Below, piece by piece: positions 7,293-13,621 of a DNA stretch of 45,649 bases. The notes under the pieces are model-generated. The model saw only the letters and a list, made by a program, of their open reading frames with translations. It did not search any database and was not told the origin of the DNA. This DNA is from JAZNQL01 sp045531205 (GTDB lineage Bacteria > Bacillota > Clostridia > UMGS1883 > UMGS1540): NCBI GenBank assembly GCA_045531205.1, contig JAZSDN010000093.1, forward strand, positions 1-45,649. Reading direction: 5' to 3'. How positions within the stretch are numbered: the first letter of the stretch is position 1; the number at the start of each line of letters is the position of its first letter. Position numbers and translations under genes: made by a program.

Positions 7293-7500
7293 GCGGTGCA
7301 CAGCACCGCAGCGATATAAATTCCTGACGGAATTTGCGATATATACTTCGTATGCGATATATCTTCGATGCGATATGTCCCTTCGGGACGAGAAAAGGAA
7401 TTTATATCATATCGCAACCGAACGGCGTGAGGTTATATCGCATTTGAACGGAGCGAAAATATATCGCACGAGCGTGAGCGAGTATATCGCCAATTTTTTA
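7293..7500. repeat. GCGATAT hairpin array (four direct and four inverted units)
   Basis: GCGATAT occurs at 7311, 7336, 7354 and 7370; its reverse complement ATATCGC occurs at 7409, 7435, 7461 and 7494. Between neighbouring units lie small hairpins: AAATTCC/GGAATTT, ATAC-TT-CGTAT, ATC-TTC-GAT and GTCCC-TTC-GGGAC on the left, and AACC...GGTT and ATTT...AAAT on the right. A GCGGTGC/GCACCGC hairpin precedes it. The two halves can also pair with each other (GCGATATAAATTCC with GGAATTTATATC-ATATCGC). I see no gene in it. It lies in the gap after the ROK gene. Confidence 0.8.
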
Positions 7501-7529
7501 TCCCTAACTTGAAAAATCATATAAAAAAC

Positions 7530-7560
7530 GAAGAAATCCGCTGTGTAAGCGGATTTCTTC
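7530..7560 (-). terminator. Second terminator behind small-RNA copy A
   Basis: A 12-bp stem (7530-7541 with 7549-7560) is followed on the minus strand by six T. It stands about 40 bases beyond the first terminator of the RNA gene and would catch read-through. Confidence 0.7.
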
Positions 7561-7596
7561 AGTTTGTGTGACAACAATAAAACAGAGCCTGCAAAT

Positions 7597-7762
7597 AAAA
7601 AAGTGCGCAGCCGAAGCCACGCACGAAAAATGCATAGCTCCGATTGCTGCGACACAAATCTCGACATCTCATACAAGTATGCGAAAATAGAGTATGCATT
7701 TTTACCAGAAGGTAAAAAACACACTTATATGAGATAAGTCAAATATTAAGATTTATGTCGCA
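7597..7762 (-). ncRNA. Structured small RNA, copy A
   Basis: Read on the minus strand, TTGACT (7791-7796), a 17-base spacer and TAAACT (7768-7773) form a promoter. Transcription should start near 7761. Stem P1 pairs 7749-7761 with 7649-7661 (13 bp including one G-U). Stem P2 pairs 7723-7734 with 7667-7678 (12 bp). A UUUUUACC/GGUAAAAA hairpin lies inside P2. The 3' end is an intrinsic terminator, GTGCG/CGCAC (arms 7620-7624 and 7603-7607) followed by six U. The RNA is about 165 nt with no reading frame of note. The stems covary between the four copies in this window. I do not recognise the family; an Rfam covariance search would settle whether it is known. Confidence 0.8.
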
Positions 7763-7838
7763 AATATAGTTTACCATATATTTGTACAATAGTCAATAAT
7801 AAAGTCAAACTAAAAAGCCAAAGCACAAACAAAAACGG

Positions 7839-7867
7839 TTGTCTTTTTGTTTTCGATGTGATAGAAT
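7839..7867 (+). promoter_or_regulatory. Possible promoter of the DUF559 gene
   Basis: TTGTCT (7839-7844) and TAGAAT (7862-7867) are separated by 17 bases and stand just outside the left arm of the DUF559 element. Confidence 0.5.
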
Positions 7868-7888
7868 AACTATAGTGTTATTAAAAAG

Positions 7889-7936
7889 CCTCCCCTGTGC
7901 AAGGGGAGGTGGGTTTGCAAAGCAAACTCGGAGGGG
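7889..7936. repeat. Left palindromic arm of the DUF559 element
   Basis: Two hairpins, CCTCCCC/GGGGAGG (7889-7895 with 7903-7909) and GTTTGC/GCAAAC (7913-7918 with 7922-7927), are followed by GGAGGGGTTGT. The GGAGGGG also serves as the ribosome binding site of the enclosed gene. The right arm (8288-8336) is an inverted, diverged version. Confidence 0.75.
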
Positions 7937-7942
7937 TTGTAA

Positions 7943-8311
7943 ATGGAAAGAAAACACAATGCAAAAATAGTTCCTTTTGCAAAGGAACTCAGAAAAAATA
8001 TGACAAAAGAAGAACGGCATTTGTGGTATGACTTTTTAAAAGGTTATTCCGAAAAATTTACAAGGCAAAAAGTATTAGGAAAATACATTGCCGATTTTTA
8101 TTGCGCAAAAGCAAAAGTTGTTATTGAGTTAGATGGTTCTCAACATTATGAAGACGAAGGACATATCAGCGATAAAAAGAGGACGGAATACTTAAAGCAG
8201 TATGGTATAAAAGTTGTAAGAATATCAAATCTTGATGTTTTAAAGAACTTTGAGGGCGTTTGCATTCATATAGATAACGAAATAAAACAATCCCTCAGTC
8301 AGCTGTGCTGA
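7943..8311 (+). CDS. DUF559 (Vsr-like PD-(D/E)xK) endonuclease-domain protein
   Basis: The 122-residue protein has the DUF559 pattern: NMTKEERHLWYDFL (19-32), FTRQKVLGKYIADFYC (39-54), VVIELDGSQHYED (59-71), then an arginine-containing VVRISN strand. D51, E62 and D64 with H68 are the likely metal-binding and catalytic residues, by analogy with the very-short-patch-repair nuclease fold. Inverted palindromic arms enclose the gene. The left arm supplies the Shine-Dalgarno sequence, and the last codons (SLSQLC and the stop) lie within the right arm. Such an arrangement suggests a small mobile unit whose nuclease acts on its own ends, but movement is not demonstrated here. Structured RNA copies A and B lie on either side. 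Confidence 0.85.
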   Translation: MERKHNAKIVPFAKELRKNMTKEERHLWYDFLKGYSEKFTRQKVLGKYIADFYCAKAKVVIELDGSQHYEDEGHISDKKRTEYLKQYGIKVVRISNLDVLKNFEGVCIHIDNEIKQSLSQLC

Positions 8312-8336
8312 CAGCTCCCTTTACACAAGGGAGCCG
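8288..8336. repeat. Right palindromic arm of the DUF559 element
   Basis: Hairpins GTCAGC/GCTGAC (8298-8303 with 8307-8312) and GCTCCCT/AGGGAGC (8314-8320 with 8328-8334) occur in the mirrored order of the left arm. Its reverse complement ends in TGAGGGATTGT, matching GGAGGGGTTGT of the left arm. Confidence 0.75.
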
Positions 8337-8354
8337 GTGATTTATATAATGAAC

Positions 8355-8384
8355 AAAGAAATCCGCTGTGTAAGCGGATTTCTT
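8355..8384 (-). terminator. Second hairpin behind small-RNA copy B
   Basis: The stem AGAAATCCGC/GCGGATTTCT is the same as behind copy A, but the T-run on the minus strand is lost, so it is probably a weaker terminator. Confidence 0.5.
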
Positions 8385-8420
8385 CGTTTGTGTGACAACA
8401 ATAAAACGGAGCCTGCAAAT

Positions 8421-8584
8421 AAAAAAGTGCGCAGCCGAAGCCACGCACGAAAAATGCATAACTCCGATTGCTGCGACACAAAGTTTTCTCATAACACAAG
8501 TATGCGAAAATAGAGTATGCATTTTTACCAAAAGGCAAAAAAACAAACTTGTGTTACTAAGAAAATATTAAACTTTATGTCGCA
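8421..8584 (-). ncRNA. Structured small RNA, copy B
   Basis: The promoter on the minus strand is TTGACT (8613-8618), 17 bases, TAAACT (8590-8595). P1 keeps GCGACA/UGUCGC, while its inner part is AAAGUUU/AAACUUU instead of AAAUCU/AGAUUU in copy A. P2 is UAACACAAGU/ACUUGUGUUA, different from copy A on both sides yet fully paired. The loop and 3' regions (GGUAAAAAUGCAUACUC and the GTGCG/CGCAC terminator with six U) are the same as in copy A. The flanks up to the second hairpin also match copy A, so the whole unit was duplicated. Confidence 0.8.
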
Positions 8585-8652
8585 AATATAGTTTACCATA
8601 TATTTGTACAATAGTCAATAAAATTATAAATTTCAAGAGTAAATAAGGCATT

Positions 8653-8814
8653 AAAAAAGTGCGCAGCCGAAGCCACGCACGAAAAATGCATAGCTCCGAT
8701 TGCTGCGACACAAACTTCACTTCCCTGTAATGGTATGCGAAAATAGAGCATGCATTTTTACCAAAAGGTATAAAAAGACACACCAATTACAGAAAATTAT
8801 TAAGTTTATGTCGC
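8653..8814 (-). ncRNA. Structured small RNA, copy C
   Basis: The promoter on the minus strand is TTGACT (8844-8849), 17 bases, TATACT (8821-8826). P1 is GCGACA plus AAACUU paired with AAGUUU plus UGUCGC. P2 is CUGUAAUUGGU paired with ACCAUUACAG (one bulge), unlike any other copy. The conserved UGCAUGCUCUAUUUUCGCAUAC region and the terminator hairpin are retained. Unlike copies A and B, it has no second hairpin behind it. Confidence 0.8.
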
Positions 8815-8924
8815 AGACATAGTATATCATATAATTTTTTAATAGTCAACAATAACTTCGAAACCAAAAGGGCAAAGCAAAATACTTTCATAAAAGAAAT
8901 AATGTCCACTAATGGCGAAAATTG

Positions 8925-8953
8925 TTGACTTTTGTATATGTGTGTGTTATACT
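8925..8953 (+). promoter_or_regulatory. Promoter of the xpt / nucleoside-transporter operon
   Basis: TTGACT (8925-8930) and TATACT (8948-8953) are spaced by 17 bases. The leader to the coding start is only about 40 bases, so there is no room for the purine riboswitch that often precedes xpt in Firmicutes. Confidence 0.75.
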
Positions 8954-8999
8954 TTTCTATAAGTAATATGCAGACATTTGTTGAGAGGGGGAAGCCGAC

Positions 9000-9584
9000 A
9001 TCAAAGCATTAGAGGATAAAATTTTAAAAGAAGGTACGGTTTTGCCCGGAGATATACTTAAGGTTGACTGCTTTTTAAACCACTCTGTTGACGTTCCGTT
9101 TATTATGGAGATGGGGAAAGAAATTGCAAGACTTTATAAAGATGCTGGTGTCAACAAAATTCTGACTATTGAAACCTCGGGGATTCCCATTGCCTTCGCC
9201 TGTGCACAGGAAATGAATCTTCCTATGGTTTTTGTAAAGAAAAATAAATCAAGCACTCTCCCAGGCAATGTTTATTCATCACGCGTTACGTCATTTACCA
9301 AAAAGAATGTATATGACGCAGTGGTAAGTCGCGACTTTTTGGGAAAAGGCGACAATGTTTTGGTAATAGACGATTTCCTCGCAAAAGGAAATGCATTAGG
9401 CGGTCTTATGGACATAATAGAGCAGGCAGGGGCAACTCTGGCAGGCTGTGCCATTGCCATTGAAAAGGGCTTTCAGGGCGGAGGAGATGAACTGAGAGCT
9501 AAAGGAATAAGAGTAGATTCTTTGGCGATTATTGATTCTATGACAGAAACTACCCTTGTATTCCGAAATCAAGATGATATGTAA
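9000..9584 (+). CDS. xpt: Xanthine phosphoribosyltransferase, apparently starting at ATC
   Basis: Xpt converts xanthine and PRPP to XMP in purine salvage. The protein shows the PRPP-binding motif VLVIDDFLAKGNA (120-132), the conserved LKVDCFLNHSVD near the N-terminus, and ETSGIP (58-63). The family N-terminus (K-A-L-E-D-K-I-L-K-E-G-T-V-L) is encoded from 9003, but no ATG, GTG or TTG exists between the in-frame stop at 8982 and a TTG at 9042. The codon in the initiator position is ATC at 9000, 8 bases after AGGGGG. Starting at 9042 would remove 14 conserved residues. So either ATC is used as a rare initiator or an ATG was changed, by mutation or sequence error. The nucleoside transporter genes follow 45 bases later. 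Confidence 0.88.
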   Translation: MKALEDKILKEGTVLPGDILKVDCFLNHSVDVPFIMEMGKEIARLYKDAGVNKILTIETSGIPIAFACAQEMNLPMVFVKKNKSSTLPGNVYSSRVTSFTKKNVYDAVVSRDFLGKGDNVLVIDDFLAKGNALGGLMDIIEQAGATLAGCAIAIEKGFQGGGDELRAKGIRVDSLAIIDSMTETTLVFRNQDDM

Positions 9585-9629
9585 TTTATTTACATAAAAT
9601 ATTTTAGCCGAAAGGCAAGGAGGACAAAA

Positions 9630-10838
9630 ATGAAAAAGATTATTTCATTTCTTCTCGTTGCAGTAATGCTCACAGCATCATTATGCTTATTCACAGCTTG
9701 CGGCAACGACGCAACAGTTTCAGATGATTTCAAAATTGGCTTCATTTTCTTGCATGATGAAAACTCAACTTATGACAAGAATTTCCTTGAAGCAGCAGAA
9801 GCAGCAACAGCTGAACTTGGCCTTAAACCCGAACAGGTTATCTTCAAGACAAACATTCCTGAAGGTAACGAATGTTACGAAGCAGCAGCAGACCTTGCTG
9901 ACCAGGGCTGTAACATAGTATTTGCTAACAGCTTCGGTCACGAACCCTATATGTTAAAGGCTGCTAAAGAATTCCCTGAAGTTGAATTCTGCCATGCTAC
10001 AGGTACAACAGCTCACACAGAAAACGTTCCTAACTTCCACAATGCATTTGCTTCAATATACGAAGGCAGATATCTTGCTGGTATCGCTGCAGGTATGAAG
10101 CTTAACGAAATGATTGAAAGTGGCAAAATCACCGCTGACCAGGCTAAAATGGGTTATGTAGGTGCTTACACTTATGCAGAAGTTGTTTCAGGTTACACAT
10201 CCTTCTACCTTGGTGCTAAATCAGTTTGCCCCAGCGTTACAATGGAAGTACAGTTCACAGGAAGCTGGTATGATGAAGCTTTAGAAAAAGAAGCTGCAAC
10301 AAAATTACTCAGCAATAACTGTGTACTCATAAGCCAGCATGCTGACTCCATGGGTGCTCCCACAGCTTGTGAAAACGCAGGTGTTCCCAACGTTTCATAC
10401 AACGGCAGCACACAGAGCGCTTGCCCCAACACATTCATTATTTCTTCAAGAATCGACTGGGCTCCTTACTTCAAATACATCATCAACGCAAAGACAGCTG
10501 GCGAAGCTATTGTTGCTGACTGGTGCGAAGGATTTGAAGTTGGTTCCGTTAAGTTAACCGAAATTAACGAAGCTGTTGCAGCTCCCGGAACAAAAGAAGC
10601 TATTGAAGATGCTAAAGCAAAACTTATTGCAGGCGAAATCAATGTTTTTGACACAGCTAACTTCACAGTTGGCGGACAGAAGCTTGATTCTTATAAAGCT
10701 GACGTTGATACCGATGCTGACTTTACACCTGACACCGAAGTTATTTCTGACGGATATTTCCACGAATCCGAATACCGCAGTGCTCCTTACTTCGATCTCC
10801 AGATTGACGGTATCACATTATTAAACAGCATGTTCTAA
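9630..10838 (+). CDS. BMP-family nucleoside-binding lipoprotein of an ABC transporter
   Basis: The N-terminus is a lipoprotein signal peptide with lipobox LFTAC (Cys24). The mature part has the BMP/PnrA fold: KIGFIFLHDENSTYDKNF, then GCNIVFANSFGHEPYMLKAAKEFPEVEFCHATG, and SIYEGRYLAGIAAGMK. Members such as PnrA (TmpC) of Treponema bind purine nucleosides. The two permease genes and the ABC gene that complete the importer lie immediately downstream, and xpt upstream. It probably delivers purine nucleosides for salvage. A ribosome binding site AAGGAGG precedes the start. A 13-bp hairpin (10852-10880) between this gene and the ATPase gene may raise the yield of the binding protein over the membrane parts. 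Confidence 0.92.
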   Translation: MKKIISFLLVAVMLTASLCLFTACGNDATVSDDFKIGFIFLHDENSTYDKNFLEAAEAATAELGLKPEQVIFKTNIPEGNECYEAAADLADQGCNIVFANSFGHEPYMLKAAKEFPEVEFCHATGTTAHTENVPNFHNAFASIYEGRYLAGIAAGMKLNEMIESGKITADQAKMGYVGAYTYAEVVSGYTSFYLGAKSVCPSVTMEVQFTGSWYDEALEKEAATKLLSNNCVLISQHADSMGAPTACENAGVPNVSYNGSTQSACPNTFIISSRIDWAPYFKYIINAKTAGEAIVADWCEGFEVGSVKLTEINEAVAAPGTKEAIEDAKAKLIAGEINVFDTANFTVGGQKLDSYKADVDTDADFTPDTEVISDGYFHESEYRSAPYFDLQIDGITLLNSMF

Positions 10839-10851
10839 TTTTAATAAGCTG

Positions 10852-10880
10852 TATAGGGTGGAGAAAATCTCCACCCTATA
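10852..10880 (+). terminator. Intercistronic hairpin after the binding-protein gene
   Basis: A 13-bp stem (10852-10864 with 10868-10880) with an AAA loop is followed by only a weak T-run. It is more likely a partial terminator or an mRNA-stabilising hairpin than a complete stop. Confidence 0.6.
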
Positions 10881-10969
10881 TTAGGTTTACAACTTATATG
10901 TTTTTATAAACAAATCGCTTGAATCTGTTTGTAAAAAAATATAAGAAATTATGAAGAGTGAGGGAAGTT

Positions 10970-12508
10970 ATGGAACAAAATATTGCTCTTGAACTTAAAA
11001 ACATAACCAAAACCTTTGGAAGTGTTTTGGCAAACAAAAATGTATCGTTAAAGGTGCATAATGGAGAGATTCTTTCTATCCTTGGCGAAAACGGCAGCGG
11101 AAAGACAACACTTATGAATATGGTTTCGGGCATTTACTTTCCTGACAGCGGTCAGATTTTTGCCGACGGGAAAGAAATTGTTATAGCATCCCCCAAAGAT
11201 GCCTTTAACTATAAAATAGGTATGATTCATCAGCATTTTAAGCTTGTTGATGTTTTTAGTGCTGCAGAAAATATTATTTTAGGCTTAGAGGATGAAAAAG
11301 ACTTCAATATGCCTAAATATATTGAAAAAATCAAGGAAATAGCAGAGCAGTATGGTTTTGAAATTGACCCTGATAAAAAGATTTATGAAATGTCGGTTTC
11401 GGAAAAGCAGACGGTTGAAATCATAAAAGTTCTTTTCAGGGGAGCAAACATTTTGATTTTAGACGAGCCTACTGCAGTTTTAACACCGCAGGAAACTCAG
11501 AAGCTTTTTACAGTTTTAAGAAATATGCGTCAGGACGGAAAAGCAATTATAATCATAACTCACAAGCTTCACGAGGTGCTTTCCCTTTCCGATAATGTTG
11601 CAGTTTTAAGAAAGGGCGAATATATCGGAACAGTAAAAACATCCGAAACAAACGAAACAGAGCTTACCGAAATGATGGTTGGAAAGAAAATTTCTCTTAA
11701 CATCGAAAGAAGCGAGGTTGTGAACCCTGCCGACAGACTTGTGGCAGAAGGTCTTACCTTTGAAAACCGCGAGGGTGTTAAGGTTTTGGACAATATTTCA
11801 TTCACGGCACGCTCGGGCGAAATTTTGGGCATTGCAGGCATTGCAGGAAGCGGTCAGCGAGAGCTTTTGGAAGCCATTGCAGGGCTTCAGCCCCTTGACA
11901 GCGGAAGCATTATTTATCATAATCCCAAAACAGGCGAAGAAGAAAATCTTCGTGATAAAACACCGCTTGAAATTCGCAGAATGGGCGTAAGACTTGCCTT
12001 TGTCCCCGAAGACAGATTAGGTATGGGTCTTGTCGGCAATATGGACATTGTTGACAATATGATGTTAAGAAGCTACAAAAAAGGCAAATCGGTATTTTTG
12101 CAAAGAAAATCTCCTAAATCTTTAGCAGAACAGATTATCGAAAATCTTGAGGTTGTAACGCCATCTTCTGCAACACCTGTAAGAAGACTCTCGGGCGGTA
12201 ACGTTCAGAAGGTTTTGGTAGGCAGAGAAATTGCTTCTGCACCTACTCTTTTAATGGCAGCTTATCCTGTAAGAGGACTTGATATTAACTCATCCTACAC
12301 AATATATAACCTTTTGAATGAACAAAAGAAAAACGGCGTAGCTGTAATTTTTGTTGGCGAGGATTTAGACGTTTTAATCGAGCTTTGCGACAGAATTATG
12401 GTAATCGGCTCAGGCAAAATCACAGGGATTGTTGACGGACGCAATACCACAAAAGAAGAAATCGGTATCCTGATGACAAAAACTGACAACGAAGAAGCTG
12501 AGAGCTAA
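10970..12508 (+). CDS. Nucleoside ABC transporter ATPase with two nucleotide-binding domains
   Basis: The 512-residue protein has two ABC modules in the sugar/nucleoside (RbsA/NupO-like) arrangement. The first has a full Walker A (GENGSGKTT, 39-47) and Walker B (ILILDEPTAVL), but its signature is MSVSEKQ rather than LSGGQ. The second has a degenerate P-loop (GIAGSGQRE) and an intact signature LSGGNVQK. Its Walker B region reads LLMAAYPVRGLD, where family members usually have A-A-Q-P-T-R-G-L-D. This uneven pattern is normal for the family and implies one productive ATP site. The start at 10970 follows GAGGGA; a GTG at 10958 is possible. It energises uptake with the binding protein upstream and the two permeases downstream. 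Confidence 0.92.
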   Translation: MEQNIALELKNITKTFGSVLANKNVSLKVHNGEILSILGENGSGKTTLMNMVSGIYFPDSGQIFADGKEIVIASPKDAFNYKIGMIHQHFKLVDVFSAAENIILGLEDEKDFNMPKYIEKIKEIAEQYGFEIDPDKKIYEMSVSEKQTVEIIKVLFRGANILILDEPTAVLTPQETQKLFTVLRNMRQDGKAIIIITHKLHEVLSLSDNVAVLRKGEYIGTVKTSETNETELTEMMVGKKISLNIERSEVVNPADRLVAEGLTFENREGVKVLDNISFTARSGEILGIAGIAGSGQRELLEAIAGLQPLDSGSIIYHNPKTGEEENLRDKTPLEIRRMGVRLAFVPEDRLGMGLVGNMDIVDNMMLRSYKKGKSVFLQRKSPKSLAEQIIENLEVVTPSSATPVRRLSGGNVQKVLVGREIASAPTLLMAAYPVRGLDINSSYTIYNLLNEQKKNGVAVIFVGEDLDVLIELCDRIMVIGSGKITGIVDGRNTTKEEIGILMTKTDNEEAES

Positions 12509-12523
12509 AGGGAGGTAAAATGT

Positions 12524-13621
12524 ATGAAGAAAAAGTGTGATAATCTCTTTTGGTCTGCTCTTGGGCATATAGTAAAGCGTGATGACATTGTCTGGTGGAA
12601 AGCGTGGAGCATAAGAATCGTTGCCGTTTTACTGGCTCTTATTGTCTGCGGTGCGATAACTGTTTTGCTTACAGATTTAAACCCTATTGAAATGTATGCA
12701 ACTATGATAGAGGGTGCTGTTGGAACCTCGCGTCTTGTCTGGAACCTTTTGCAGAACACGGCAATTTTACTTTGCGTTTCACTTGCTGTAACACCTGCAT
12801 TTAAAATGAAATTCTGGAACATAGGCGCAGAGGGACAGATTTTAGTCGGCGGTCTTGCTACGGCAACCTGTATGATTTTTTTAGGCGAAAGGCTTCCTTC
12901 TTACATTCTTATTCCAATTATGCTTATGGTAAGTATTATTGCGGGGGCAATATGGGGCTTTGTGCCTGCATATTTTAAAACCCGTTTCAATTCAAACGAA
13001 ACATTGTTTACCCTTATGATGAACTATGTAGCAATACAAATTGTTGCATACTTTACTCTTGAATGGTCAATGCCCAAAGGCTCGGGAACACCAAGAACGC
13101 TGGAATTCGGTCAGCTTCCCACATTGCTTGGGCAGAAGTATCTCATCAATATTTTAATAGTTATTTTAATAACTGTAATTATATATATATACTTAAAATA
13201 CAGCAAGCAGGGCTATGAAATTTCGGTTGTAGGCGAAAGCGAAAATACTGCAAGATACATTGGCATCAATGTTAAAAAGGTTATTTTAAGAACAATGATT
13301 ATTTCTGGTGCAATATGCGGTATAACAGGCTTTTTGCTCGTTGCGGGAACAGACCACTCCCTTAAAAGCGACACAGCAGGAGGCAGAGGCTTTACTGCAA
13401 TTATGGTTTCGTGGCTTGCAAAATTTAACCCCATTTTTATGATTCTGACTTCACTTTTGATAGTATTTTTGCAAAAGGGTGCATCTAAGATTTCGGAAGT
13501 ATACAGACTTAATTCATCTTTCTCGGATATCATAACAGGAATTATTATATTCTTTATAATAGGTTCGGAATTTTTTGTTAATTATAGAATCAAATTCAAC
13601 AAGAAGGAGGAAAATGTATGA
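12524..13621 (+). CDS. Nucleoside ABC transporter permease, first subunit
   Basis: This 365-residue membrane protein belongs to the BPD_transp_2 family (YufP/NupP-like). It has many hydrophobic segments and the family landmarks MKFWNIGAEGQILVGG (about residues 92-107), a FNSNETLFTLMMNYVA segment, and VVGESENTARYIGINVKK followed by SGAICGITGF. A GGGAGG ribosome binding site lies 8 bases ahead of the start. Its last four bases overlap the start of the second permease (ATGA), so the two are translationally coupled and probably form a heterodimer in the membrane. Confidence 0.92.
   Translation: MKKKCDNLFWSALGHIVKRDDIVWWKAWSIRIVAVLLALIVCGAITVLLTDLNPIEMYATMIEGAVGTSRLVWNLLQNTAILLCVSLAVTPAFKMKFWNIGAEGQILVGGLATATCMIFLGERLPSYILIPIMLMVSIIAGAIWGFVPAYFKTRFNSNETLFTLMMNYVAIQIVAYFTLEWSMPKGSGTPRTLEFGQLPTLLGQKYLINILIVILITVIIYIYLKYSKQGYEISVVGESENTARYIGINVKKVILRTMIISGAICGITGFLLVAGTDHSLKSDTAGGRGFTAIMVSWLAKFNPIFMILTSLLIVFLQKGASKISEVYRLNSSFSDIITGIIIFFIIGSEFFVNYRIKFNKKEENV

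Noticed and set aside
7293..7500. Possible CRISPR array
   Set aside because: The repeat is only 7 bases, the units change orientation half-way, the spacers are self-complementary hairpins, and no cas gene is near.
7264..7512. Plus-strand frame of 82 codons over the GCGATAT array
   Set aside because: It has no ribosome binding site and its residues simply follow the repeated 7-mer and hairpins.
7597..7762. 6S RNA or tmRNA
   Set aside because: There is no single long rod with a central bubble and no tRNA-like or tag-peptide part; four copies would also be unusual.
7407..8786. Minus-strand reading frames of 70-105 codons over the small-RNA region
   Set aside because: They read through the conserved RNA stems and terminators, have no ribosome binding sites, and their similarity to each other only reflects the duplicated RNA genes.
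7597..8814. Riboswitch controlling xpt
   Set aside because: The structured RNAs are on the opposite strand, end in their own terminators and do not resemble the purine aptamer.
8851..8924. A further small gene or fourth tandem RNA copy before xpt
   Set aside because: No stem, terminator or reading frame similar to the other copies is present in this stretch.
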